From: ZC4RG35 sp964388105
GTDB lineage: Bacteria > Actinomycetota > Acidimicrobiia > Spongiisociales > ZC4RG35
Assembly: GCA_964388105.1 (NCBI GenBank)
Contig: CAYLYQ010000052.1
Span: 1-14,470, forward strand
Direction of reading: 5' to 3'
Length of the DNA: 14,470 bases
How positions within the stretch are numbered: the first letter of the stretch is position 1; every line of letters begins with the position of its first letter. The notes under the pieces were generated by a model, which made no database searches, was not told the origin of the DNA, and was given only the letters and a program-made list of their open reading frames with translations. Shown one piece after another: positions 1-7,628 of this stretch. The position numbers and the translations under genes are program-made.

Positions 1-1
1 C

Positions 2-2056
2 TCCCTGGTGATGCCCGGGAACCCGAACGCATCTCACTCCGATCCAATCGGCAAGCTGATCGTGGCCCACGGCCTTCGCAACCCCTACCGCATGGCCGTC
101 AGGCCGAATACGAGCCAGCTCTATATCGGAGACGTCGGATACAACACATGGGAGGAGGTCAATCGAATCCTCAGTCCGACCGCAGGGGTGTTGAACTTCG
201 GCTGGCCCTGTTACGAAGGCGGTAGCGGTTCGTCGCTGGAGCTGGCCACCTACTCCACGGTCGGCATGTGTCAGGACTTGATCAACCTGGGGACCGGTGC
301 TGTGACCGCACCGTTCTTCGCCTACCGGCACAACCAGGACATCGAACATCCCGACGACGACGTTTGCCCGCCGGCCGAAACGGGCCAGATGTCTCGAACC
401 AGTTCGTCGACCACAGGACTCGCCTTCTATCCCGGTGGGCTTTACCCCGGCTCCTACAACGGTGCCCTATTCGGAGCCGATTACTCCAGGGGCTGCATCT
501 GGGTGATGTCTGTCGGACAGAACGGCCACCCGGACCCGGCCTCCGTTCAGGTGTTCCACTATGAACCGAACACCGGTACGGGCCCAGGCACGATCTACGG
601 AATCACTCCGGTGGATCTGGAGATGGGACCGGACGGAGCCATCTATGGGGTTAGCCACATGCGGGGACAATTGTTCCGTTTCAACTGGCTCGGAACCAAC
701 AATGCGCCCGTCGCGGATATCACGATCTCGAACACGGCCGACCCGTTTGACTTCATTCTCGACGCCACAGGTTCGTCGGACCCCGACGGACACCCCATCA
801 CATACGCCTGGGACCTCGACAACGACGGTCTCTTCGATGACTCGACCGAACCGACGGTAACAAGGACCTTCGCCCCCGGCCAGCACACCGTGCGGCTCCG
901 TGTCACCGACTTTCCCGGGGCGAGCGACATCGCGATGGAGACACTCCAGGTGAACAACACGAAGCCCGTCGCCACGATCTCTTCCCCGACCAGCTCGTTC
1001 ACCTGGTCCGTCGGGGATTCGATCGACTTCTCCGGGACGGGATCCGATGCCGAGGACGGGACCCTGCCGGGCGAGCAGTTGCATTGGGCCCTGATCCTCC
1101 ACCATTGCGCAGAGGACGGAACCTGCCATGAGCACCACGATCTCGGCTCTCGCACCGGCGCATCGGGGTCGTTCGACGCCCCAGATCACCCGTACCCCAG
1201 TTGGCTCGAGGTCCGCCTCTCCGTAGAAGACCAGTTCGGCGCGACCGGCACGGATTCAGTCCTCATCTACCCGAAGACCGTCGATCTGACGATCGCCAGC
1301 CAACCGTCCGGTCTGGATTTCGGTGTGGGCACGACCCCGTACACCACCGAGGTCATCGTCAACTCCCGTATCGCTCTCGCCGCACCCGGATCCGCCGTGT
1401 CCGGGGGATGGCCGTTCGAGTTCAGTCACTGGGTTCACGGTGGCGCAAGAAATCAGGACTTACTCGCCCCCGCCACCGACACGACCTACACCGCCATGTA
1501 CCAACTCGCCGACTTGTTCGTCGATGACGACAACTCGATCTTCGAGGAGGACATCGAGTGGCTGGCCGTCGCCGAGATCACCCGTGGGTGCAATCCTCCG
1601 GCGAACGACAGATACTGCCCCGACGACTTCGTGACCCGAGGCCAGATGGCCGCCTTCTTCGTGCGCGCCTTGGACTTGCCGGCCGGACCAGGCGACCGGT
1701 TCGACGACGATGACGGCCACCTCTTCGAAGCTGAGATCGACCGCCTCGCCAACTCAGGAATCACCCGGGGATGCAACCCCCCGGCCAACACACGATTCTG
1801 CCCCGATGACTTCGTGACCCGGGGCCAGATGGCCGCCTTCTTCGTCAGAGCGTTCGGACTCGACGAAGGAGCAAGCGACAACCTGTTCGTCGACGACAAC
1901 GGCCACCTCTTCGAGGCTGAGATCAACATGCTGGCGACCGCCGGCATCACCCGGGGATGCAACCCTCCGACCAACGACCGGTTCTGCCCGGAGTCGTTCG
2001 TCACGCGGGGTCAGATGGCCGCCTTCTTCCATCGCGCAGCCGCCTGGCTGCCCTGA
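2..2056 (+). CDS. Secreted PQQ-type glucose/sorbosone dehydrogenase with PKD and SLH-like repeats (5' partial)
   Basis: The reading frame is open at the left edge, so the N terminus, signal peptide and first propeller blades lie outside; at least 684 codons are visible. Residues about 1-230 (counted from the GTG at 8) are the C-terminal half of a glucose/sorbosone dehydrogenase beta-propeller: GLRNPYRMAV, IGDVGYNTWEEVN, NFGWPCYEGG, GGLYPGSYNGALFGADY and VDLEMGPDGAIYGV are family signatures. This family oxidises sugars extracytoplasmically, usually with PQQ. A PKD domain follows (about 232-318, with SSDPDGHPITYAWDLDNDG), then an Ig-like domain with a His-rich LHHC...HEHH loop that commonly accompanies these dehydrogenases, then a WVHGG-type module. 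Three SLH-like repeats end the protein, suggesting cell-surface attachment. The true substrate cannot be read from sequence. The stop codon directly abuts the convergent flavoprotein gene. Confidence 0.92.
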   Translation, partial: SLVMPGNPNASHSDPIGKLIVAHGLRNPYRMAVRPNTSQLYIGDVGYNTWEEVNRILSPTAGVLNFGWPCYEGGSGSSLELATYSTVGMCQDLINLGTGAVTAPFFAYRHNQDIEHPDDDVCPPAETGQMSRTSSSTTGLAFYPGGLYPGSYNGALFGADYSRGCIWVMSVGQNGHPDPASVQVFHYEPNTGTGPGTIYGITPVDLEMGPDGAIYGVSHMRGQLFRFNWLGTNNAPVADITISNTADPFDFILDATGSSDPDGHPITYAWDLDNDGLFDDSTEPTVTRTFAPGQHTVRLRVTDFPGASDIAMETLQVNNTKPVATISSPTSSFTWSVGDSIDFSGTGSDAEDGTLPGEQLHWALILHHCAEDGTCHEHHDLGSRTGASGSFDAPDHPYPSWLEVRLSVEDQFGATGTDSVLIYPKTVDLTIASQPSGLDFGVGTTPYTTEVIVNSRIALAAPGSAVSGGWPFEFSHWVHGGARNQDLLAPATDTTYTAMYQLADLFVDDDNSIFEEDIEWLAVAEITRGCNPPANDRYCPDDFVTRGQMAAFFVRALDLPAGPGDRFDDDDGHLFEAEIDRLANSGITRGCNPPANTRFCPDDFVTRGQMAAFFVRAFGLDEGASDNLFVDDNGHLFEAEINMLATAGITRGCNPPTNDRFCPESFVTRGQMAAFFHRAAAWLP
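1517..2053 (+). repeat. Three tandem SLH-like repeats with a conserved cysteine pair
   Basis: Three in-frame copies begin near 1517, 1700 and 1886 (period 183-186 bp, about 61 residues). Each reads F-x-D-D-x-x-x-x-F-x-x-(D/E)-I, then (E/G)ITRGCNPP, then (Y/F)CP and VTRGQMAAFF. The GCN and CP cysteines recur in every copy at the same spacing, which suggests one disulfide per repeat. The nucleotide sequence is also similar (cagatggccgccttcttc in all three), consistent with duplication or gene conversion. SLH modules usually bind secondary cell-wall polymers; that role here is inferred from the family. Confidence 0.88.
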
Positions 2057-2059
2057 TCA
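2054..2059. other. Palindromic TGATCA holding the stop codons of both convergent genes
   Basis: The six bases TGATCA read as TGA on the plus strand (end of the dehydrogenase gene) and TGA on the minus strand (end of the flavoprotein gene). The two coding regions therefore meet with zero bases between them, and no hairpin terminator can fit outside coding sequence. Any termination signal must lie inside the opposite gene, or the transcripts overlap. Confidence 0.9.
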
Positions 2060-3403
2060 CTCGGCGGCGTCGGTGATGGCCTCGGTCATGGTCGGGTGTG
2101 CCATCAGGGTCTCGAGAAGGGTCGACGCCGTCACCCTCGCCTGAACCGCCAACGCAATGACGCCGATCAACTCCGACGCACGATGCCCCACGATGGTGCC
2201 CCCCAGCACCACGCCCGTGGCCGGATCAATCGTGACTTTGACGAAGCCACGCTCGAAGTGCTGGAGGACCGACCGCGCATTGGATGCGAACGGCACTTTG
2301 GTCGTTCGGACCTTTCGCCCGACCGCGGCGGCCTCGACGTCCACCAACCCGACCGAGGCGATCTCCGGCTCGGTGAATATCGCCTCGGCCACCTTGCTCA
2401 AGTCGAGTGGGTCCACGCGCAGTCCGAGGGCGTGCCAGGCGATCTTCCGTCCCTGGGCCGTGGCCACCGAGCTGAGAAGCATCTGCCCGGTCACGTCCCC
2501 GGCGGCGTAGATGTGAGGCACCGAGGTCCGTTGGTACTCGTCCACCTCGATGTAACCACCGGACGTCTTGACGCCGATCTCGTCGAGGCCCAGTGCCTCC
2601 GTGTTCGGCACGGAGCCAACGGCCAGCAAGGCGTGCGTCCCCGAGATGCGGCGGCCGTCGTTGCATGCGACCACCACCCGCTCACCCTCGACCGAGATCG
2701 ACTCGGCCCGGGCACCGATCACGAGCCTCACTCCCCTCTCCTGGAAGTCCTCTTCGAGGACCGCCGCGACCTCCGGGTCGCGGTGAGGGAGGATCTGGCG
2801 ACGGGAGACCACCAGCGTCACTTCGGAGCCGAGCGCTTCGAAGATGTGGGTGAACTCGACGCCGGTCACGCCCGACCCGATGACGATCAGCTGCTGGGGC
2901 GGCTCCTCGAAGTGGTAGCAGTGCCGGGTGGTCAGGATCCGCTCGCCGTCCACGCCAGCCCAATCCGGGACACGGGGCCGCGACCCGGTCGAGATCAGTG
3001 CCTTGTCGAAGCGGATCCGCCGCTCCCCCGCCTCCGTGGTGACGACGGCCTCGTTGGGGCCCGAGAAGCGTCCCGTCCCATGGATGATGTCGATCCCCTG
3101 GGACCTCAGCATGTCCGTCCAGTCCTGGGTGATGTCAGCCACGATCTCGTCGATGCGGGCGCCGAGCTGTCTGGTGTCCACGCGCCCCGGATCGTTGGCC
3201 ATCCCCAGCTTGACCGCGTTCCGCACCGAGCTGTACCGGAGGGCGCTGGCCGCCATGGTCTTGGACGGGATGCAGTCGAGGAGATGAGCCGCTCCCCCGA
3301 CTATCTCGTTCTCGACGAGGGTGACCCGTGCCCCTTTGGCGGCGGCCACCGTTGCCGCCTGGGTGCCGGCGGGACCGCCTCCGATGATGAGTAGATGTGG
3401 CAT
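2057..3403 (-). CDS. Pyridine nucleotide-disulfide reductase family flavoprotein lacking the first redox cysteine (LpdA/quinone-reductase-like)
   Basis: This 448-residue protein has the full class I flavoprotein disulfide reductase fold: FAD motif GGGPAG (8-13), NAD(P) motif GSGVTG (176-181), second FAD motif YAAGDVTG (299-306) and a C-terminal dimerisation domain. In dihydrolipoamide dehydrogenase the active site is GGTCxxxGCIPSK. Here it is GGAAHLLDCIPSK, so the first cysteine is Ala39 and only Cys44 remains; a redox disulfide cannot form. The His-Glu dyad of true Lpd is kept (H436, E441 in HPTMTE). Mycobacterium tuberculosis LpdA (Rv3303c), described as an NAD(P)H-quinone reductase, has the same cysteine loss and the closest overall pattern I recall. 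Basic residues after the second Rossmann strand (SRR, 200-202) hint at NADPH. The ATG lies 12 bp after the mutase stop, so the two are very likely cotranscribed. A quinone-reductase role is inference. Confidence 0.9.
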   Translation of the reverse strand: MPHLLIIGGGPAGTQAATVAAAKGARVTLVENEIVGGAAHLLDCIPSKTMAASALRYSSVRNAVKLGMANDPGRVDTRQLGARIDEIVADITQDWTDMLRSQGIDIIHGTGRFSGPNEAVVTTEAGERRIRFDKALISTGSRPRVPDWAGVDGERILTTRHCYHFEEPPQQLIVIGSGVTGVEFTHIFEALGSEVTLVVSRRQILPHRDPEVAAVLEEDFQERGVRLVIGARAESISVEGERVVVACNDGRRISGTHALLAVGSVPNTEALGLDEIGVKTSGGYIEVDEYQRTSVPHIYAAGDVTGQMLLSSVATAQGRKIAWHALGLRVDPLDLSKVAEAIFTEPEIASVGLVDVEAAAVGRKVRTTKVPFASNARSVLQHFERGFVKVTIDPATGVVLGGTIVGHRASELIGVIALAVQARVTASTLLETLMAHPTMTEAITDAAE

Positions 3404-3415
3404 CTTCGATCGACG

Positions 3416-4996
3416 CTAACCGCTGGGACGGTGGCTGCCGAAGACCTCGCGCATGGCGCTGGACACCTCGCCAACCGTCGCCCCGGCAGCCAGGGCCTGC
3501 TTCATTGGATAGAGAAGGTTCCCCGTCCCTGCCGCAGTGTCACCCACGGCGGCGAGGGCCGAGTCGACCCGTGCGCGGTCGCGTCGGCTCCGCCAGTCGT
3601 TGAGACGCTCCCTTTGGCCCGATTCCAACCCTGGGTCGACCTCGAGTACCGGCACCGCCCCCGACTCGGTGACGAAGCGGTTGACCCCGACGACCACTGA
3701 GTCCCCGGAGGTCTGGCGGCGGGCCTCCGCGTATGCGGACTCCTCGATGCGGGACTGCATCCAGCCTTCCTCGATGGCCGCGACCGCGCCTCCCATGGCG
3801 GCGATCTCCTCGAGCAGCCCGAGGGCTTCCGACTCGACAGCGTCGGTGAGGCTCTCCACGAAGTGTGAGCCCCCGAGAGGGTCTGCCGTCGCCGTGACAC
3901 CAGACTCGAAGGCGATCACCTGCTGGGTTCGCAGAGCAAGAAGAGCGCTGTCCTCGGTCGGCAGCCCCAGAGCCTCGTCGTAGGCGTTCGTGTGCAACGA
4001 CTGGGTGCCGCCCAACACCGCCGCGAGCGCCTGGATCGTCGTCCTGACCACGTTGTTGAGGGGCTGCTGCGCGGTCAGTGTCGACCCGGCCGTCTGGGTG
4101 TGGAAACGCATCACCCATGATCGCGGGTCCGAAGCGCCGACCTGGTCGCGCATCAGCCTCGCCCAGATCCGGCGCGCGGCCCTGAACTTCGCCACCTCCT
4201 CGAACAGGTCGTTGTGGCTGTTCCAGAAAAACGACAGGCGGGGCGCGAACCGGTCCACCACCAGCCCGGCATCGATCGCGGCGTTCACGTAGGCCAGGCC
4301 GTTGGCGATGGTGAACGCCAGCTCCTGGGCTGCCGTCGCCCCGGCCTCCCTGATGTGGTAGCCGCTGATCGAAATCGTGTTCCACTGCGGCACCTCGGCT
4401 TCCGCATATGCGAACAGGTCGGTGATGAGGCGCATCGACGGACGAGGCGGATAGATGTAGGTGCCGCGGGCGACGTACTCCTTGAGGATGTCGTTCTGCA
4501 CCGTGCCCCGCAGATCGGACCCGGCCACCCCCTGTTCCTCGGCAACGAGCTGGTAGAGGAGCAGGAGGATCGCCGCGGTGGAGTTGATGGTCATCGAGGT
4601 CGAGACCTGGTCCAACGGGATGCCGTCGAAGAGGCGCCTCATGTCGTCGAGGCTGTCGATGGCGACTCCGACCTTGCCGACCTCGCCCGCAGCGAGGGGG
4701 GCATCCGAGTCGAGCCCCATTTGAGTCGGGAGGTCGAAGGCGACCGACAGACCCGTCTGCCCGGCGGCGAGCAGCTCCTTGAAGCGCCGATTGGTCTCCT
4801 CGGCGGTCCCGAACCCGGCGTACTGGCGCATGGTCCAAAGGCGGGAGCGGTACATCTCGGGGTGGATCCCCCTCGTGTACGGATACTCCCCAGGGTCGCC
4901 CACATGCTCCGGGGAGGCCCCGGTGCCGTAGACGGCGTCCACCTCGATGCCGCTGGAGGTGCGCCTGATTTCTCCCATTTCGTCGTATCCTGACAC
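3416..4996 (-). CDS. Methylmalonyl-CoA mutase, stand-alone catalytic (large) subunit without B12-binding domain
   Basis: At 526 residues this is the TIM-barrel part of methylmalonyl-CoA mutase, which interconverts (R)-methylmalonyl-CoA and succinyl-CoA with adenosylcobalamin. Signatures include YPYTRGIHPEMYR, WTMRQYAGFGTAEETN, GLSVAFDLPTQMGLDSD, NTISISGYHIREAGAT, FAPRLSFFWN and GGTQSLHTNAYDEA. Residues Y59, R177, Y213 and H214 align with Y89, R207, Y243 and H244 of the Propionibacterium enzyme. Isobutyryl-CoA mutase has Phe and Gln at the first two positions, so methylmalonyl-CoA specificity is favoured. The protein ends where the linker to the cobalamin domain would begin, so a separate small subunit must be encoded outside this window. 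The chosen start is the GTG at 4996, supported by a -10 box 9 nt upstream; an ATG at 4978 preceded by AGGA is an alternative giving 520 residues. First gene of an operon with the flavoprotein. Confidence 0.93.
   Translation of the reverse strand: MSGYDEMGEIRRTSSGIEVDAVYGTGASPEHVGDPGEYPYTRGIHPEMYRSRLWTMRQYAGFGTAEETNRRFKELLAAGQTGLSVAFDLPTQMGLDSDAPLAAGEVGKVGVAIDSLDDMRRLFDGIPLDQVSTSMTINSTAAILLLLYQLVAEEQGVAGSDLRGTVQNDILKEYVARGTYIYPPRPSMRLITDLFAYAEAEVPQWNTISISGYHIREAGATAAQELAFTIANGLAYVNAAIDAGLVVDRFAPRLSFFWNSHNDLFEEVAKFRAARRIWARLMRDQVGASDPRSWVMRFHTQTAGSTLTAQQPLNNVVRTTIQALAAVLGGTQSLHTNAYDEALGLPTEDSALLALRTQQVIAFESGVTATADPLGGSHFVESLTDAVESEALGLLEEIAAMGGAVAAIEEGWMQSRIEESAYAEARRQTSGDSVVVGVNRFVTESGAVPVLEVDPGLESGQRERLNDWRSRRDRARVDSALAAVGDTAAGTGNLLYPMKQALAAGATVGEVSSAMREVFGSHRPSG
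4986..4991 (+). promoter_or_regulatory. Candidate -10 element (TATCCT) for the penicillin-binding protein gene
   Basis: TATCCT fits TANNNT and ends 14 nt before the ATG at 5006, allowing a leader of only a few bases. No clear -35 hexamer is seen at 16-18 bp upstream. It lies inside the 5' end of the divergent mutase gene, so the two start regions overlap. Weak evidence on its own. Confidence 0.3.
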
Positions 4997-5011
4997 CAGC
5001 CGGGGATGCTA
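4997..5011 (-). promoter_or_regulatory. Predicted -10 element TAGCAT 9 nt upstream of the mutase GTG
   Basis: On the minus strand TAGCAT (5011-5006) fits the actinobacterial TANNNT -10 consensus, followed by CCCCGGCTG and then GTG. There is no convincing -35 or Shine-Dalgarno sequence, so a near-leaderless transcript is likely. The same CTAGCATCCCC core sits at the same distance from the GTG of the sugar transferase gene. The box overlaps the annotated ATG of the divergent penicillin-binding protein gene. Confidence 0.5.
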
Positions 5012-7597
5012 GGTGGGAACTCCACCCCTCTCCGGCACGTCACTTACCCCCAGATGGCCCGAAAAGCGCTGATCCACCAGGTCGAGGCGCGGGAAAGGCG
5101 TGGACGCTGGTTCGGCGCCCTCGCCACCCTCATCTCCATCGCCCTCCTCATGTCAGGTTGGGTGGGATTGTTCGCGTTCCTGGGCGCCAACGCCGCGTAT
5201 GGCACCTTCGAGTCGGTGAAAGAGGACTGGGTCCTCGACACCGCTTCGATGCCCCTGACCCTCCCCGACCCGAGTCGGGTCAGCCGGATCTACGCCGATT
5301 CGGGTGAGTTGCTCGCCGACCTCCACGACGGCCGGAACTCCGAGCCCATCCCCTACGAGCAGGTGCCGGAGGTGATGGTGCACGCGATCCTGGCCGCCGA
5401 GGACTCCGACTTCTTCGAGCACGAGGGGATCGACTTCTCGGCCATCTTCTCCGCCGCCATCGACAACATCCTGTACGACACGACCCGCGGCGGGTCGACC
5501 ATCACCCAGCAGGTCGTCAAGAACGTCTTCGTCGGAGATGAGGTGAGCATCCGGCGCAAGGTCAACGAGGCGTTCATAGCCGCCGAGCTGGAGCGACGCT
5601 TCCCCAAAGAGCGCATCCTCGAGTACTACATGAACTCGGTGTACTTCGGATCCGGCGCCTACGGCGTCAAGACCGCCGCCGAGGAGTTCTTCGACAAGCC
5701 GCTGTCGCGCGTCGAGATCCACGAGGCCGCGGCGCTGGCAGTCCAGGTTCGCAACCCCAGTCTCTACAACCCCCGACTCCGTCCGGAGATCACCCTCGAG
5801 AGGCGCAACCAGGTCATCGACGAGATGGCGGACAACGAGTGGATCACCGAGAGACAGGCCGAGGCCGCCAAGAAGCGCCCCCTCGACGTGGTCGACACAC
5901 CGATTCGCCGCGGTCCCGCCGAGCACGTCGTCGCCGAGGTCAAGAAGCAGCTGCTCTACTCCGACGACTTCGCTTTCCTCGGGGCAACATTCGAAGAGCG
6001 CAAGAAGGCGGTCTTCGGTTGCCCGGCTGACGACGTCGAATGCGAGGGTGGCGGCGGCCTCCAGGTCTACACCACCATCGACCTCGGTCTGCAGAACACG
6101 GCCAACGAGGTCCTCCATTCGTGGCTCCCACTTCTCCCCTACGAAGAGAACCTCGCGGCATGCGCCGCCCTCTTCCCCGACTACGCCGAGAAGGAGAGCT
6201 TCTACGCCACCTACGCCGAGACGCACTCCTGCCGGCCGACCGGTGCCATCTCGATGGTCGACAACGGGACGGGTGCGGTGAAGGTGATGGCCTCCGGCCT
6301 CCCATTCGAGTTCAACCAGTTCGACCTCGCCATCCAGGGACGGCGCAACACGGGTTCGGCGGCCAAGCCGCTCGGTCTCGTGGCAGCTCTCGAGAACGGT
6401 TTCACGATGGGCCACTTCTTCCCGGCCAACAGCCCGATGGACCTGGAATGCCCGTACATCTGCGGACCGGACGGCTCCCACACCTGGAGGGTGAGGGGCG
6501 GTTCCGGTGGCGCCGTCAGCCTGGACACAGCCACCTACGCGTCGACCAACGTGGTCTACGCCCAGCTCTCGCTGGCCGTCGGGCCTGACAAGATCGTCGA
6601 CACGGCGCGTCGCATGGGCATCACCGAAGCCGAGCTCGAACCGGTTCCGTCGATCGTCCTCGGGTCGTCTTCGGTGTCGACCCTCGAGATGGCCTCGGCC
6701 TACTCCAACTTCGCCACGAACGGCGTGCACGCCGACGACTACATCGTCGATCGCATCATCGACCACAACGGGAGCGTGCTCTACGAGCACACGCCGGAGA
6801 TCACTCAGGTCGCCGACCCGGCGATATTCGCCGCCGCCCGGAAGTCGCTCGAGAAAGTGCCGACGATCGGCACAGGAACCCGGGCCAACATCGGCCGCCC
6901 GGCCGGAGGGAAGACCGGCACGCACCAGAGTTATCTCGATGCCTGGTACGTGGGCTTCACGCCCGAATACTCCACAGCGGTCTGGGTGGGGTACGAGGCC
7001 GAGCAGATCCCCCTTCGCAACGTGGTGATCAACGGAACCCGTTACTCCCAGGTCTTCGGCGGCACGGTTCCGGCTCCCATCTGGGGAGACTTCATGACAC
7101 GGGTCATGGCGGACCTCCCCGTGAGCCAATTCCCCGAGGACCCGCCGAACATCCGTGACTACGAGGTCCCGCCGCCCGCCATAGTCCCCGTCGTGGTCGG
7201 CCTGGATCAGGATGCCGCCGTGCAAGCCCTGGCGGCAGCCGGCCTCCGCGCCGAAGTCCTGTCGGTGCCATCCCTCGACCCCATCGGAACGGTGATCAAT
7301 CAGTCGGTGTCGCCGGGAGCCGAGGTGCGCCAGGGTTCGGCCGTGATCATCTACGTGTCCACCGGCGAGACCCCGACCGCCGCCGTCCCCAACTTCATCG
7401 GGTTGACGTTCGACGAGGCGGTGGAACTCGTCAAAGAGATCGAGATGGCCTCCGGCGTCAAGATCAATCTGTTCCAGCAGACGGTCGTGGTGGAGGACTC
7501 CGCCCTGGTGGGACGGATCGTCTCGTCAACTCCACCACCCGGAACCACGATCACCGCCTCCGGCACCGTGACCGTCTATATCGGTAGAGCGCCGTAG
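5006..7597 (+). CDS. Bifunctional class A penicillin-binding protein (PonA-like) with two PASTA domains
   Basis: This 863-residue protein builds peptidoglycan: it polymerises lipid II glycan chains and crosslinks stem peptides. A basic cytoplasmic tail (RRGR) precedes one transmembrane helix (about 36-59). The GT51 glycosyltransferase domain has ILAAEDSDFFEHEG with catalytic Glu132 and RGGSTITQQVVKN (161-173). The transpeptidase domain has SAAK (nucleophile Ser451), STN (513-515) and KTGT (636-639). Two PASTA domains follow (about 725-786 and 791-861); M. tuberculosis PonA2 is similar with one. Six cysteines in the extracellular part fall in close pairs (339/346, 386/409, 482/486), suggesting disulfides. 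The start is uncertain: ATG 5006 adds 16 residues ahead of a more conventional N terminus at ATG 5054 (MARKALIHQ), and neither has a Shine-Dalgarno sequence. Divergent from the mutase operon with only 9 bp between annotated starts. Confidence 0.95.
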   Translation: MLGGNSTPLRHVTYPQMARKALIHQVEARERRGRWFGALATLISIALLMSGWVGLFAFLGANAAYGTFESVKEDWVLDTASMPLTLPDPSRVSRIYADSGELLADLHDGRNSEPIPYEQVPEVMVHAILAAEDSDFFEHEGIDFSAIFSAAIDNILYDTTRGGSTITQQVVKNVFVGDEVSIRRKVNEAFIAAELERRFPKERILEYYMNSVYFGSGAYGVKTAAEEFFDKPLSRVEIHEAAALAVQVRNPSLYNPRLRPEITLERRNQVIDEMADNEWITERQAEAAKKRPLDVVDTPIRRGPAEHVVAEVKKQLLYSDDFAFLGATFEERKKAVFGCPADDVECEGGGGLQVYTTIDLGLQNTANEVLHSWLPLLPYEENLAACAALFPDYAEKESFYATYAETHSCRPTGAISMVDNGTGAVKVMASGLPFEFNQFDLAIQGRRNTGSAAKPLGLVAALENGFTMGHFFPANSPMDLECPYICGPDGSHTWRVRGGSGGAVSLDTATYASTNVVYAQLSLAVGPDKIVDTARRMGITEAELEPVPSIVLGSSSVSTLEMASAYSNFATNGVHADDYIVDRIIDHNGSVLYEHTPEITQVADPAIFAAARKSLEKVPTIGTGTRANIGRPAGGKTGTHQSYLDAWYVGFTPEYSTAVWVGYEAEQIPLRNVVINGTRYSQVFGGTVPAPIWGDFMTRVMADLPVSQFPEDPPNIRDYEVPPPAIVPVVVGLDQDAAVQALAAAGLRAEVLSVPSLDPIGTVINQSVSPGAEVRQGSAVIIYVSTGETPTAAVPNFIGLTFDEAVELVKEIEMASGVKINLFQQTVVVEDSALVGRIVSSTPPPGTTITASGTVTVYIGRAP

Positions 7598-7628
7598 CAG
7601 AATGTTTCGCGTCCTTGTCTGACGCTAC

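Noticed and set aside
2096..3394. A 432-codon plus-strand open frame opposite the flavoprotein gene
   Set aside because: The product is rich in Arg, Gly, His and Asp without domain features; the minus strand carries clear FAD and NAD(P) motifs.
2057..3403. Genuine dihydrolipoamide dehydrogenase (E3)
   Set aside because: The first redox-active cysteine is alanine and no 2-oxoacid dehydrogenase genes are nearby.
3416..4996. Isobutyryl-CoA mutase instead of methylmalonyl-CoA mutase
   Set aside because: Tyr59 and Arg177 match the methylmalonyl-specific Tyr89/Arg207 pair; isobutyryl-CoA mutase has Phe and Gln there.
5153..7225. A 690-codon open frame on the minus strand opposite the penicillin-binding protein gene
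   Set aside because: Its translation is low-complexity and matches no family, while the plus strand encodes every catalytic motif of a class A penicillin-binding protein. Long antisense frames are expected in GC-rich coding DNA.
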